A stretch of 64,000 nt of DNA from Halorarum salinum (GTDB lineage Archaea; Halobacteriota; Halobacteria; Halobacteriales; Haloferacaceae). Both the position numbers and the translations under genes were made by a program. Within the stretch, counting starts at the first letter, position 1. Every line of letters begins with the position of its first letter. The stretch is from NCBI RefSeq assembly GCF_013402875.1, contig NZ_CP058579.1, forward strand, positions 2,356,001 to 2,420,000, written 5' to 3'. The notes under the pieces were generated by a model. The model saw only the letters and a list, made by a program, of their open reading frames with translations. It was not told the DNA's origin and did not search any database. Shown here piece by piece: positions 34,139 through 43,050 of the stretch.

Positions 34139-34156
34139 GGTGGATGGCCATCCACC
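34139..34156 (-). terminator. 18-bp palindrome after grpE, possible terminator
   Basis: GGTGGATGGCCATCCACC is a perfect palindrome 65 bases downstream of the grpE stop. The position suits a transcript end, but there is no following T-run on the minus strand, so a protein-binding role is equally possible. Confidence 0.35.
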
Positions 34157-34220
34157 CCGCGCCGCCAATTCCCGCACGTCGTCGACTCACTCGTCGCCGG
34201 CGTTCCCTCGTCGTCGCCTC

Positions 34221-34862
34221 TCACTCGTCGCCGTCGCTGACGGTGACCTGCGCGGCCTCTATTACCTTGCCCGCCATCTCGTAGCCCGGCTTGTACACCT
34301 CCGCGACCGTCCCGTCCGGCCGGTCGCTGTCGACTCGCATCATCACCTCGTGGCGCTCGGGGTCGACGTCCTCACCCGGTTCGGGCGCGATGACCTCGAC
34401 GTTCTCCTCCGCGAGCACCCGGTCGAACGTCTCCAGCGTCGACTCGACGCCCGGCCGGATGTCGGCGTCCTCGTCCTGGTCGAGCGCGCGCACGAGGTTG
34501 TCGCGCACCTCGGTGAGCCGCGACACGAGGTCCTCGGTCGCCCGCTCCCTCTGCTGCTCTTGCCGCTTCTTCGCCCGCTTCTTGTAGTTCTGGAAGTCGG
34601 CCTTCGTCCTGGCGAGGTTCGACTCCAGTTCGTCGGCCCGTTCCTCGGCCTCCTCGGCGCGCGCTTCCGCCTCGTCGGCCCGGTCGGCCGCGTCCGCCGC
34701 CCGTTCCTCGAGGGCGGCGACCCGGTCGGCGAGATTCTCGTCGTGCTCTGCGACCTCGTCGGCGAGGGTCGGCTCCCCCGGTTCCGCGTCCGAACCCGCC
34801 GACTCGTCCCCGGTCTCGACCGTCTCCGGTTCCTCCTGCTCGGTCCCGGCGTCGTCGCTCAT
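34221..34862 (-). CDS. grpE: Nucleotide exchange factor GrpE
   Basis: This 213-residue protein exchanges ADP for ATP on DnaK. Residues 1 to about 45 are very acidic and probably disordered. A long coiled coil covers about 45-110 (heptads in EHDENLADRVAALEERAADAADRADEAEARAEE). The family core RTKADFQNYKKRAKKRQEQ leads into the beta domain, with VEVIAPEPGEDVDPERHEVM and GYEMAGKVIEAAQVTV. It is the first of the three chaperone genes on this strand. Confidence 0.95.
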   Translation of the reverse strand: MSDDAGTEQEEPETVETGDESAGSDAEPGEPTLADEVAEHDENLADRVAALEERAADAADRADEAEARAEEAEERADELESNLARTKADFQNYKKRAKKRQEQQRERATEDLVSRLTEVRDNLVRALDQDEDADIRPGVESTLETFDRVLAEENVEVIAPEPGEDVDPERHEVMMRVDSDRPDGTVAEVYKPGYEMAGKVIEAAQVTVSDGDE

Positions 34863-34987
34863 ACCCGTGGGGAGTCGGCCGTCGGGGATAAGGGTTGTAG
34901 AATCCGTCCGGGTCGCCGGGGCGTCCGGCGGCGTCCGTCACCGACGTCGCGGGCGTCGGCGCCCCCCATCGCCCGGCGTCGGGTCGC

Positions 34988-36415
34988 TCACCCGGGTTCC
35001 GAGGCGGGGCGATACGCCCGGCTGATTCCCTTCCACCGGTTCGTCCGGAACCGCCGCAGGTTGAGCACCCCGGGGACGAGCGTCTCGAGCAGGAGCGCGA
35101 GGTAGAGGCCGACGACCCCGAGCGGCGTGGCCGTCGCGAGCAGCGCGACCGGGAGCGCGAACGCGTACCGGCCGATCAGCGAGGCGAGGAAGGGCCAGCG
35201 GGTGTCGCCCGCCCCGCGGAGCACCCCCGTCGCGGAGCCGTCGACGCCGAGCGCGACCGCGCTCACCGCCGCCACGCGGACGAACGTCGCCGCGGCGCCG
35301 ACCGCCTCCGGGCCGCCGACGAAGACGCCCGCGATCGGCGTCGCGAACGCGACGACGAGCGCGACGACGACGAGGTAGACGACCGCGGACAGGCGGACGA
35401 TCGCCGCGCCGTACGCCTCGGCCTCCCGCTCCTCGCCGGCGCCGAGCCGCTGGCCGACGAGCGTGCTCGCGGCGATCGAGAACCCCCAGCTGAAGCAGTT
35501 GACGAGCGCCCGTACCCGGCGACCGACCTCGATGGCCGCGACGACGACGGGGCCGAACGACGAGGCGATCCACAGGAGCGGGAACACGAGCAGCCCCTCG
35601 GCGGCCCGCCGCCCCATGAGCGGCGTCGACACCTCGATCAGCTGCCGGACCAGCACGCCGTCGAACCGGGGTCCCTCGCGGACGAGCGGGACCGGACTGG
35701 CCCCGAGTCGGGGGAGCCCGTACTCGCGCCCGAGCATTCCCCAGGCGAGCAGGCACAACACGACGCCGGTCGAGACGGTGGTCCCGATGGCCGCGCCGGC
35801 GACGCCGAGCCCCGCGCCGAAGATGAGCGCCGCGCTGAGCACGACGTTGAGGAGGGCCCCGCCGGCGCGCATGGCCATCGGCGTGAACGTGTCCCCGACG
35901 CCGGCGTACGTCCGGCTCGCGATCAGGTTCAGGAACTCGAACAGGACGCCGGGCGCGACGAACGCGAGGTACGTGCTTCCGTAGCGGACCGCGTCCGGGT
36001 CCGAGCCCAGGAGCCCGACGAGCGGCGTCGCGAACAGCCAGTAGCCGGCGACGATGGGGATCGAGAGCACGAGCGCCAGCCAGACGCTCTGCTCGACCAC
36101 GAGCGACGCGCGGTCCCCCTCCCCGCCCCCGTAGTTCTGGGAGACGAGGCTCACCGTGCCGCCGGCGAGCCCGATGCCGACGAACTTGGCGACCTGCCAG
36201 TACGCGCCGGCGTACGCCAGCCCGGCGACGGCGGTCGCCCCGACCGCCAGCCCCACGAGCGCGAGGTCGACCGCCTGCTTCGACATGATGGCGAAGCCGG
36301 TGAGCACCCGGGGCCAGGCCAGCGCGACCGTCTCGTCGAGCCGCTCGGCGTCGATGACGCCGAACCGTTCCAGCACCCCCGCGATCGCGTCGAGGGGGCG
36401 CGCGAACCCTCCCAT
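34988..36415 (-). CDS. MATE family multidrug/cation antiporter
   Basis: This 475-residue membrane protein has about twelve helices in two similar halves. It shows the first-half motif LAYAGAYWQVAKFVGIGLAGGTVSLVSQNYGG and a matching second-half VVVAAIEVGRRVRALVNCFSWGFSIAASTLVGQRLGAG, as in MATE exporters, which expel organic cations using Na+ or H+. The ATG at 36415 is chosen because codons upstream turn Arg/Pro-rich and non-protein. Substrate and coupling ion are unknown. Confidence 0.88.
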   Translation of the reverse strand: MGGFARPLDAIAGVLERFGVIDAERLDETVALAWPRVLTGFAIMSKQAVDLALVGLAVGATAVAGLAYAGAYWQVAKFVGIGLAGGTVSLVSQNYGGGEGDRASLVVEQSVWLALVLSIPIVAGYWLFATPLVGLLGSDPDAVRYGSTYLAFVAPGVLFEFLNLIASRTYAGVGDTFTPMAMRAGGALLNVVLSAALIFGAGLGVAGAAIGTTVSTGVVLCLLAWGMLGREYGLPRLGASPVPLVREGPRFDGVLVRQLIEVSTPLMGRRAAEGLLVFPLLWIASSFGPVVVAAIEVGRRVRALVNCFSWGFSIAASTLVGQRLGAGEEREAEAYGAAIVRLSAVVYLVVVALVVAFATPIAGVFVGGPEAVGAAATFVRVAAVSAVALGVDGSATGVLRGAGDTRWPFLASLIGRYAFALPVALLATATPLGVVGLYLALLLETLVPGVLNLRRFRTNRWKGISRAYRPASEPG

Positions 36416-36554
36416 CACGGTCGGGGAGCCACGGGGAGGGCTTCGGTCCGCCGTCTCACGCGACCGGCGGCGGGTACGACGGGGTGCCGTTCCGCCGGTG
36501 CACCGCCCGCCCGTTCGGCCGTCGGGTGGCCGGAACCCGGGCGCGGCCTCGCGG

Positions 36555-37319
36555 TCACTGGTACATCCGGAGTCGCTGGGCCTGCGAGGAGTTCTCGTCC
36601 TCCTCCCGGACCTGCCGGGCGAGCCGCTCCTTCGCGCGCTGGATGCGACCGGCGTGCTCCTCGAGGTCGTCGGTCGGCACGTCGACGCCCGTGATGGGGG
36701 CGACGCCCTCCTCCAGCACGGCCCTGGCGGCCAGGGGGTCCGGGAACTGGGGGTCGCAGTCGGCAACGAGGCCGACGGCGGTGAGGTTCGTCGCCAGCGC
36801 GTGGTTCAACAGCGCCCCCGTGGGGCCCGAGACGATGCCGGCGTCGTCGGGTTCGGGGACCTCCGTCCGGTCCAGGATCGCCGCCCCGCTCCCCGACGCG
36901 ATGCCGAAGACCTTCCGCTGCTTCTCGTCCGCCTCCCCGGCCGTCCCCTCCACGGGCCGTTCCCGCGTCAGCCCCGCGACGTACACCGGGACGACCGACT
37001 CCTCGCGGAACCAGTCGGCGATGCACTCCGCGAACTCCGTCGCCGCCCGCGGCGGGACGGGAACGTCGGACTGGAGCACCAGCAGGTCCCGTCCCTGGTC
37101 GGCGTACAGGCGGACGGGCGTCCGGATCCCCCTGTCGTCCGGGCCGAACGCGGCCGACCTCGGGAGCGACTCGCAGTGGACGTCCGCGTAGTGAGTCATC
37201 CCGAACGCCTCGACGAGGTGGTCCGCGGCGATCTTCCCCACGAGGCCGACGCCCGGGAGCCCCTCCACGAGCACCGGGTCGGCGAGTGCGACGTCGGTTC
37301 GTACGTCGATCCGTGCCAT
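36555..37319 (-). CDS. PAC2 family proteasome-assembly chaperone-like protein
   Basis: This 254-residue PAC2 protein has the family's VLVEGLPGVGLVGKIAADHLVEAFG (about 16-40) and GIVSGPTGALLNHALATNLTAVGLVADC. Archaeal relatives (PbaA/PbaB) help assemble or bind the 20S proteasome. The last three residues are Met-Tyr-Gln, which fits the HbYX (hydrophobic-Tyr-any) tail that docks into the proteasome alpha ring. A TATA box (minus-strand ATATTTACGG near 37347) lies about 28 bases before the ATG. A paralogue lies at 48783-49526. Confidence 0.87.
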   Translation of the reverse strand: MARIDVRTDVALADPVLVEGLPGVGLVGKIAADHLVEAFGMTHYADVHCESLPRSAAFGPDDRGIRTPVRLYADQGRDLLVLQSDVPVPPRAATEFAECIADWFREESVVPVYVAGLTRERPVEGTAGEADEKQRKVFGIASGSGAAILDRTEVPEPDDAGIVSGPTGALLNHALATNLTAVGLVADCDPQFPDPLAARAVLEEGVAPITGVDVPTDDLEEHAGRIQRAKERLARQVREEDENSSQAQRLRMYQ

Positions 37320-37477
37320 GTCGTGACCCACGCGTGAGGCGACCGTAAATATGCGCCACGTGCGGTCGGCCGCGACCGCCGCCTCGACCCCGCGCCCGTT
37401 CGCCGACCGTCGGTCGACGGCCGCCCCACGGCCGCCGTGTCGAAACCGACAAACGGTCCCCCGTCGAACCCCGGGCC

Positions 37478-38407
37478 ATGAACCCGCTCGACCGTTACGC
37501 GCCCCTCGTCGGGGACGAGGCGGCGTTCCGGGCCGCCTGCGAGCGGCCGCTCCCCTCGGTCGTCCGGACGAACTCCATCCGGGCCGACCCGGCCCGCGTC
37601 GCCAGGGCGTTCGACGAGGAGGGGACCGGCTACGAGCGCGCGGACTGGCACGACGGGGTCTTCCGCCTCGAGGGGCGTTCCCCGGGGACGACGTGGCCGT
37701 ACACCCACGGCTGGGTCCACGGGCAGGAGGAGGTCTCCGCGCTCCCCGCGCTCGCGCTCGACCCGCGACCGGGGGAGCGGGTGCTCGACACCTGCGCGGC
37801 GCCGGGGAGCAAGACGAGCCAGCTCGCCGGGCTGATGGAGGACCGCGGCACCCTGGTCGGCAACGACACGAACCTCGGGCGCATCTCGGCGCTCCGGCAC
37901 AACGCCGAACGCCTCGGCGTGACGAACCTCGTCGTCGACCACCAGGACGCGCGCAACTACTCGTTGAACGGCTTCGACTTCGACGAGTTCGACCGGGTGC
38001 TCGTGGACGCGCCCTGCTCGTGTGAGGGCACCGTCCGCAAGAACCCGGACGCGCTGGACGCGTGGACGCTCGATCACGTCCGCCGGGTCGCGGGGATCCA
38101 GAAGGGCATCCTGCGGCGCGCCGTGCAGGCGACGAGACCCGGCGGAGCGGTCATCTACTCCACCTGCACCTTCGCCCCGGAGGAGAACGAGGCCGTCCTG
38201 GACCACGTGCTCGCCGAGGAGGACTGCGAGGTCCTCGAGTGGGACTCCCCGCTGGAGTCGGCGCCGGGCGTCACCGAGTGGGAGGACGAGACGTACGACC
38301 CGCAGGTGCGGCGGGCGACCCGGGTGTACCCCCACCTGAACGACACGGGCGGGTTCTTCCTGGCGAAGCTCCGCGTGGGCGGCGGCGGGGAGGGGGTGGC
38401 GGGCTGA
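37478..38407 (+). CDS. RNA m5C methyltransferase (NSUN/RsmB-NOP family)
   Basis: This 309-residue enzyme puts a methyl group on C5 of cytosine in tRNA or rRNA. The SAM motif is DTCAAPGSKT (104-113). Motif IV DAPCSCEG has Cys180, and motif VI STCTFAPEENE has Cys230; these are the two cysteines used by NSUN enzymes for catalysis and release. An N-terminal RNA-binding segment (about 1-95) is present, but the usual C-terminal PUA-like domain is missing from this protein and is encoded by the next gene, whose ATG overlaps this stop. Confidence 0.92.
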   Translation: MNPLDRYAPLVGDEAAFRAACERPLPSVVRTNSIRADPARVARAFDEEGTGYERADWHDGVFRLEGRSPGTTWPYTHGWVHGQEEVSALPALALDPRPGERVLDTCAAPGSKTSQLAGLMEDRGTLVGNDTNLGRISALRHNAERLGVTNLVVDHQDARNYSLNGFDFDEFDRVLVDAPCSCEGTVRKNPDALDAWTLDHVRRVAGIQKGILRRAVQATRPGGAVIYSTCTFAPEENEAVLDHVLAEEDCEVLEWDSPLESAPGVTEWEDETYDPQVRRATRVYPHLNDTGGFFLAKLRVGGGGEGVAG

Positions 38408-38940
38408 TGGCCCCCGACGGAAACGACGGCCAGCGGTTCGACCGCCTCCCAGCCACCGCCGCCGAGCGCGAGGTCGAGGGCCGCGCGACGCGCGCGGAGG
38501 TGCTCGACTGGTGGGAGGAGCGGTTCGACATCCCGCCGGGAACGTTCGACGGCTACACCTTCTGGGAGAAGGGAGCCGGCAAGCTCTGGGCGTTCGCGGC
38601 CGACCTCCCGACCCCCCAGGCGCGCGAGGGCGTCGGCATCACCTTCCTCAGGACGAGACAGGAGCACTGGAAGCCGACGACGACGGCGGCGATGCGCTGG
38701 GGCCGGCTGGCGACGCGGAACGTGATCGAACTCCCGCCCGGCGAGGCCCGGGCGTTCGCGGCCGGCCACGACCAGGACCTTCCCGACTGGGACGGCGACT
38801 GGGGCTACCTGATCGCGACCCACGACATCGCGGGCGGGCGGGAACCGATCGGCGTCGGACTGTACCTCTACGACGAACTCCGCTCCGTGGTTCCGAAGGG
38901 GTACCAGGAGGAGTTGCCGGAGCGCCACCGCCGTCGGTAG
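38407..38940 (+). CDS. PUA-like RNA-binding partner of the m5C methyltransferase
   Basis: This 177-residue protein shows the plan of the methyltransferase-associated PUA domain: FTxWEKGxGKLW (GYTFWEKGAGKLWAF), GITFLRTRQEHWKPTTTAAMRWG, ATRNVIEL and GVGLYLYDELRSVVPKGY near the end, a pattern like the ...GCGLYxxGxLKSxIPK ending of RsmF-type enzymes. It overlaps the methyltransferase stop codon by one base (TGATG), so the two are made together. I infer that it supplies RNA binding in trans. Confidence 0.78.
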   Translation: MAPDGNDGQRFDRLPATAAEREVEGRATRAEVLDWWEERFDIPPGTFDGYTFWEKGAGKLWAFAADLPTPQAREGVGITFLRTRQEHWKPTTTAAMRWGRLATRNVIELPPGEARAFAAGHDQDLPDWDGDWGYLIATHDIAGGREPIGVGLYLYDELRSVVPKGYQEELPERHRRR

Positions 38941-39085
38941 CGCGACGGTCGGGCGCGAGCGCCGCCTCGTCCGTTCGATCCGTGACTCCGGGCCGACGGG
39001 ATCGCCCGTACAGGAAGCCGCGTGTGGGACGCCCCGTGGCTACTGCCGGCACTACGCTTTTCCGCGATTTCACCGTGGTTCCAGT

Positions 39086-39649
39086 ATGGACGACCCCGAG
39101 GGGACGTGGCTGGGGCTACGGCGACGCGCGAAACCGCTCGTCCAGGCCGGGGTCCTTCTCGGTCTGGGGCTGGGCGGGTTCTTCGACGGGATCGTCCTCC
39201 ACCAGATCCTCCAGTGGCACCACATGGTTTCGTCCCACCCGGACCCGACCGTCGCGGGCGACCTCGAACTGAACGTGATGGCCGACGGCCTCTTCCACGC
39301 CGTGACGTACGTCCTCACGGTCCTGGGGGTCGGATTCCTCTGGCGGGCGTGGCGACGGCCGGCCGTCCCCGCGTCGGGTCGCACGCTGTTCGGGTCGACG
39401 ATTATCGGGTGGGGCCTCTTCAACCTGATCGAAGGGATCGTGGACCACCACCTCCTCGGCATCCACCACGTGTGGCCGGCCGGCCCCGGCCCGGTGATCC
39501 TCTGGGACGTCGCGTTTCTGGCGTGGGGCGCGCTGTTCGTCGCCGGCGGATACGCCGTCGTTCGGGGCGACGACGCCGCCTCCCCGACGAGGGGGGCCGA
39601 CCGAGAGGAAGCCGGCCGTGAGGAACCCGAACGGGAGGAAGTCGACTGA
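39086..39649 (+). CDS. DUF2243 family membrane protein
   Basis: This 187-residue protein has four hydrophobic helices. It shows the family's GxGxGGFFDGIVLHQILQWHHM (about 26-48), a second His-containing NLIEGIVDHHLLGIHHV, and FHAVTYVLTVLGVGFLW. The conserved histidines at membrane edges suggest metal or haem contact, but no function is established to my knowledge. A Glu/Arg-rich tail follows the last helix. Confidence 0.83.
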   Translation: MDDPEGTWLGLRRRAKPLVQAGVLLGLGLGGFFDGIVLHQILQWHHMVSSHPDPTVAGDLELNVMADGLFHAVTYVLTVLGVGFLWRAWRRPAVPASGRTLFGSTIIGWGLFNLIEGIVDHHLLGIHHVWPAGPGPVILWDVAFLAWGALFVAGGYAVVRGDDAASPTRGADREEAGREEPEREEVD

Positions 39650-39716
39650 GATCCGGGGCGCGTGCGGGCGGACGGCGCCTCGGACCCGACTCCGCGGACA
39701 GCGGCTCGACGACCGA

Positions 39717-41252
39717 CTACCGCCGTTCGTCCGTACCGTCGCCAGCCTTCTCCCGCAGCGTCCCGCCGCCGAGCCCCTCCCATTCGACCCGGTAGCCGAG
39801 CGCCGAGAGCGCGGCGCTCGAATCCGCGATGCCCCGCTCCGCGAGGACCGATTCCGCCTCCGCGTAGGCCATTCCGGCGTCGAGTTCGTCGCCGACCGAC
39901 CGCAGCACGGCCGGCCGGACGAGCGTCCCCCCGACGCGCTCGTGGTCCGGGAACGACACGTCCTCGAGCGCGTCGGCGGGGACGCCGTGGTCGGCCGCGA
40001 CCGCCTCGAGCGCGACCACGTCGGCGTCGGGCGCGAGCGTCCCGGGGAGGTCCGCGGTCACCTCGGCCTCGAGTTCCGATTCGTACTCCCGCAGGACGTC
40101 GACCACGTCCTTCACCCGGACGGTACCCGAGTAGGGGACGGCCCGGTGGTCCCGCGCCTCGACCGCCTCGCCGGCGCCGAGCGACTCGTCCACCGCGACG
40201 AGGAGGTCGACGTCCTCCACGGCCTCGAGCTGGGAGAGCTTCTTCTCGACGTACTCGGGCGTCCAGAACCCCATCACTTCAAAAAACACGTGGTAGTCCG
40301 CGTGGCGGTACTCGAAGGAGAAGTCGGGGATCATGACCCGGTTCCCCGTCTCCAGCGGCTCCGGCTCCCGAACCAGCGTCCAGTCCAGATCGAGCGCGCG
40401 GAACCGCGCGGCGAAGTCGGCCTCGACGCCCGAGTCGAACGCCGGCTCCGCCAGGGGTTCGGTCCCCGGGACGGACACGTCCGCGTCCGTGAGCCGGAGC
40501 TCCCGCTCGGTTCCCCGGTCGTCGACGGTCGCGGTCAGCGTCCAGTCGGTCGTGCCCCCGGCGACCGTCCGGAGGAGGCGGGCGAACGCGGTCCCGTAGC
40601 GCCTGCTACGGCGGAACAACGCGTCCGGCCCGGTGACGACTAGCTCCCGCCCCTCGTCGGTGCGCACCACCTCGTACAGCAACCCGAGCCGCTTGGCCGC
40701 CGAGACGAGCGCCTTCGGGTCCGCCGAACGCACCCGAACCTCCGTCGCGTCGAACAGCGCCGTCTGTGCGAGCGAGAGGTCGTACTGCTCGCACAGCGAG
40801 TCCGGGTCCCATCGCGCGTCGAACGCCGCGAGCACCCGCTCGGGCTCCCGGTCGGCGAACAGCGACGACTCGACGGCCTCCGCGTCGGTCCCGAGGCGGT
40901 CCGCGGCCGCCGCGAGCGCCGCCGCGCGCTCGGACTCGTCCGCGGCGCCGACGCGTTCGGCCGCCTCGAAGGCGGCCCGGCGGGCGCGCTCGGGCGGGAG
41001 CGGGGCCCGCGTCTCGAACGTCGCCTCCCGCTCCAGCAGGGCGGCGAACCCCCTGACGAGCTTGAAGTCCGGCGCGTCCCGTTCGAGGTCGGTCAGCGCG
41101 GCCTCCAGCGCGCGTCGTGGCTCCCCGACGTGACCCTGGAACGTCCCGAGGACGCGGGCCGCGAGCGCCCGGGCGTCGTCGTCGCCGGCGACGAACTCCG
41201 GCCGGTAGCTCCCGCCGCGGCGGGAGACGCGCAGGAGGTCCTTTCGCAGCAC
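39717..41252 (-). CDS. Bax1-like nuclease (DUF790), partner of XPB helicase
   Basis: This 511-residue DUF790 protein opens with MLRKDLLRVSRRGGSYRPEFV, the usual Bax1 start. The nuclease is a PD-(D/E)xK type at about 300-345: IPDFSFEY with Asp310, FFEVMGFW with Glu325 and EKK with Lys337-338. In other archaea Bax1 binds the helicase XPB and cuts DNA bubbles in a repair reaction like nucleotide excision repair. The XPB gene is on the same strand upstream at 43051-44394, separated by an exchanger gene and an opposite-strand lipoprotein gene. Confidence 0.87.
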   Translation of the reverse strand: MLRKDLLRVSRRGGSYRPEFVAGDDDARALAARVLGTFQGHVGEPRRALEAALTDLERDAPDFKLVRGFAALLEREATFETRAPLPPERARRAAFEAAERVGAADESERAAALAAAADRLGTDAEAVESSLFADREPERVLAAFDARWDPDSLCEQYDLSLAQTALFDATEVRVRSADPKALVSAAKRLGLLYEVVRTDEGRELVVTGPDALFRRSRRYGTAFARLLRTVAGGTTDWTLTATVDDRGTERELRLTDADVSVPGTEPLAEPAFDSGVEADFAARFRALDLDWTLVREPEPLETGNRVMIPDFSFEYRHADYHVFFEVMGFWTPEYVEKKLSQLEAVEDVDLLVAVDESLGAGEAVEARDHRAVPYSGTVRVKDVVDVLREYESELEAEVTADLPGTLAPDADVVALEAVAADHGVPADALEDVSFPDHERVGGTLVRPAVLRSVGDELDAGMAYAEAESVLAERGIADSSAALSALGYRVEWEGLGGGTLREKAGDGTDERR

Positions 41253-41383
41253 GCCCGCGGGTAGCCGGCCGGGGGGTAAAGTCGCCGCGGTCCGGGCTCC
41301 GTAGCGGCCGCCGGCCCGGAGCCCGATGCGCCCGTCGGGCGCGAATGGACAAGGCTCATGCCGGGTGCGAATCAGTGGCCGGT

Positions 41384-41767
41384 ATGAAGCGCCGCGGCGT
41401 GCTCGTCGGCCTCGCGGGACTGGTCGCCGGCGCCGGCTGTACCGACGTCACCCGGCCGTCCGGTCCCCGGACGCCCCCGCCCTCCCCCGAACCGACCAGC
41501 GCTTCCCCCGAGGGGCTCGTGATCGCCGAACTGGTCGACGAGGAGGGCGACGACGGGAGCCTCGTCGTCCGCGTGACCGTCGAGAACCGGACAGGCGAGG
41601 CCCGAACCGGAACCGTCGTCGCGGAGGCGAGCGCGGGCGGGGAGGGGACGACCGTCAGCGCGGAGGTCACCGTCGAACCGGGCGAGTCGGAGGAGCTGTC
41701 GCTCGCGACGGAACTCGACTACGGGGAGTTCGCCCGGGACGGCTCGCTCCGCGTCGACGTCGAGTGA
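41384..41767 (+). CDS. Small lipoprotein with CARDB-like beta domain
   Basis: This 127-residue protein starts with an export signal MKRRGVLVGLAGLVAGAGC (twin Arg at residues 3-4, lipobox Cys near 19), a Pro/Ser/Thr linker (about 22-45) and a single beta-sandwich-like segment (GSLVVRVTVENRTGEARTGTVVAEA..VTVEPGESEELSL), which resembles CARDB/Ig-like domains. It is probably anchored on the outer face of the membrane. The function is unknown. It sits between bax1 and the exchanger gene on the opposite strand. Confidence 0.72.
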   Translation: MKRRGVLVGLAGLVAGAGCTDVTRPSGPRTPPPSPEPTSASPEGLVIAELVDEEGDDGSLVVRVTVENRTGEARTGTVVAEASAGGEGTTVSAEVTVEPGESEELSLATELDYGEFARDGSLRVDVE

Positions 41768-41874
41768 GCGCCCGCTCCCGGTGTGGCGTCTGTGGCGTCC
41801 TTCGGACGGTCCGCCCGCATCGATCCGGGGCGGACCCCCATTCCCGCCGTGCCCGGGCGACCGGACGGTCGTCG

Positions 41875-42867
41875 CTACCCGGGTGGGCCCAGCAGCCCCA
41901 GCGTCCACCGGGCGACCTCGGAGAGCGCGAACAGCCCGCCCTCCGCGCGCGAGAGCGCACGGCCCGTCCAGAGGGCGGCGACCATCACCGTCGCGACGGC
42001 GGTCAGCCAGGCCATGCTCCCGAGGACGGCGTCGCCGACCGCGAGCGGGCGGATGGCCGCCGCGGCCCCCAGCACGCCCAGCAGGTTGAAGACGTTGCTC
42101 CCGACGACGTTCCCCACCGAGACGCCGAGGCTGCCGCGGCGAATCGCGACGAGCGAGACGGCGAACTCGGGGGTCGAGGTGCCCGCCGCGACGATCGTCC
42201 CGCCGATCACCCAATCGGAGACGCCGGCGGTCCGCGCGAGTTCGGTCGCCGTACCCACCATGACGTCGCCGCTGACGAGGACCAGCCCGAGGCCGGCCGC
42301 GAGCGACAGCGCGTCGCGACCGGTCCCGCGCTCCGGTAGCGGAACACGTCCCATCAGTCCGCCAGGCGGGTCCGCCGGCACGGTCGGACTCGCCCCCGGG
42401 GGCGTCGGGTCGGTTCCGGTGCGTATCAGGTACCCCGTGTACAGCGCGAAGAGCGCGAGGAGGACGACGCCCTCGGCACGCGACACCCGGAGATCCGACA
42501 CGACCGCGAACCCGATCAGCGTGCTGGCGATCAGCGCGACGCCGTCCCGGTGCACGAGCGACCGATCGATCGGAACGACCCTGACCAGCGAGACGACCCC
42601 GAGGATGAACGCGAGGTTGTAGACGTTCGAGCCGATGACGTTCCCGACCGCGATCTCCCCGAACCCCTTGAGGGCGGCGTCGGTCGTCACCACCAGCTCC
42701 GGCGTCGACGTTCCGGCCGCAACGACTGTGAGTCCGATCGTGAGCTCGGAGAGCCCGACCCGTCGGGCGAGCCGGACGGCCGCATCGACCAGCAGGCGAG
42801 CCCCGATCCAGAGCCCCGCCACCGTCACGAGGAGGACGCCGAGGTGGACGAGCGGTGCTTGAAGCAT
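41875..42867 (-). CDS. CaCA family Ca2+/cation exchanger
   Basis: This 330-residue membrane antiporter has ten or so helices in two inverted halves. Each half holds an alpha repeat: GLTVVAAGTSTPELVVTTDAAL..GNVIGSNVYNLA in the first and GGTIVAAGTSTPEFAVSLVAI..GNVVGSNVFNLLG in the second, with the ion-binding Glu in each TPE. It exchanges Ca2+ (or K+) against Na+ or H+. A cytoplasmic loop of about 30 residues separates the halves. The ATG at 42867 starts immediately before the first helix. Confidence 0.9.
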   Translation of the reverse strand: MLQAPLVHLGVLLVTVAGLWIGARLLVDAAVRLARRVGLSELTIGLTVVAAGTSTPELVVTTDAALKGFGEIAVGNVIGSNVYNLAFILGVVSLVRVVPIDRSLVHRDGVALIASTLIGFAVVSDLRVSRAEGVVLLALFALYTGYLIRTGTDPTPPGASPTVPADPPGGLMGRVPLPERGTGRDALSLAAGLGLVLVSGDVMVGTATELARTAGVSDWVIGGTIVAAGTSTPEFAVSLVAIRRGSLGVSVGNVVGSNVFNLLGVLGAAAAIRPLAVGDAVLGSMAWLTAVATVMVAALWTGRALSRAEGGLFALSEVARWTLGLLGPPG

Positions 42868-43050
42868 CTCCGTACGGTGTCCACAGTCGCCGGACTGATA
42901 ACTGTGGCATCGGGGAGGCGGTTCGAATGCGCGAACGACCGAGGATCCCGTCGTGACGGGGGGTCCCCGCGGTGGAGTCGTACACCGAGGTGAGCTCACA
43001 GCTCCCGTGACGCCGGGTCCCGCAGAACGGTGATCCCGAACCCTTCCCGG

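Noticed and set aside
42918-42945. GGTTCGAAT-like sequence resembling a tRNA T-loop
   Set aside because: No matching acceptor, D or anticodon stems are present around it.
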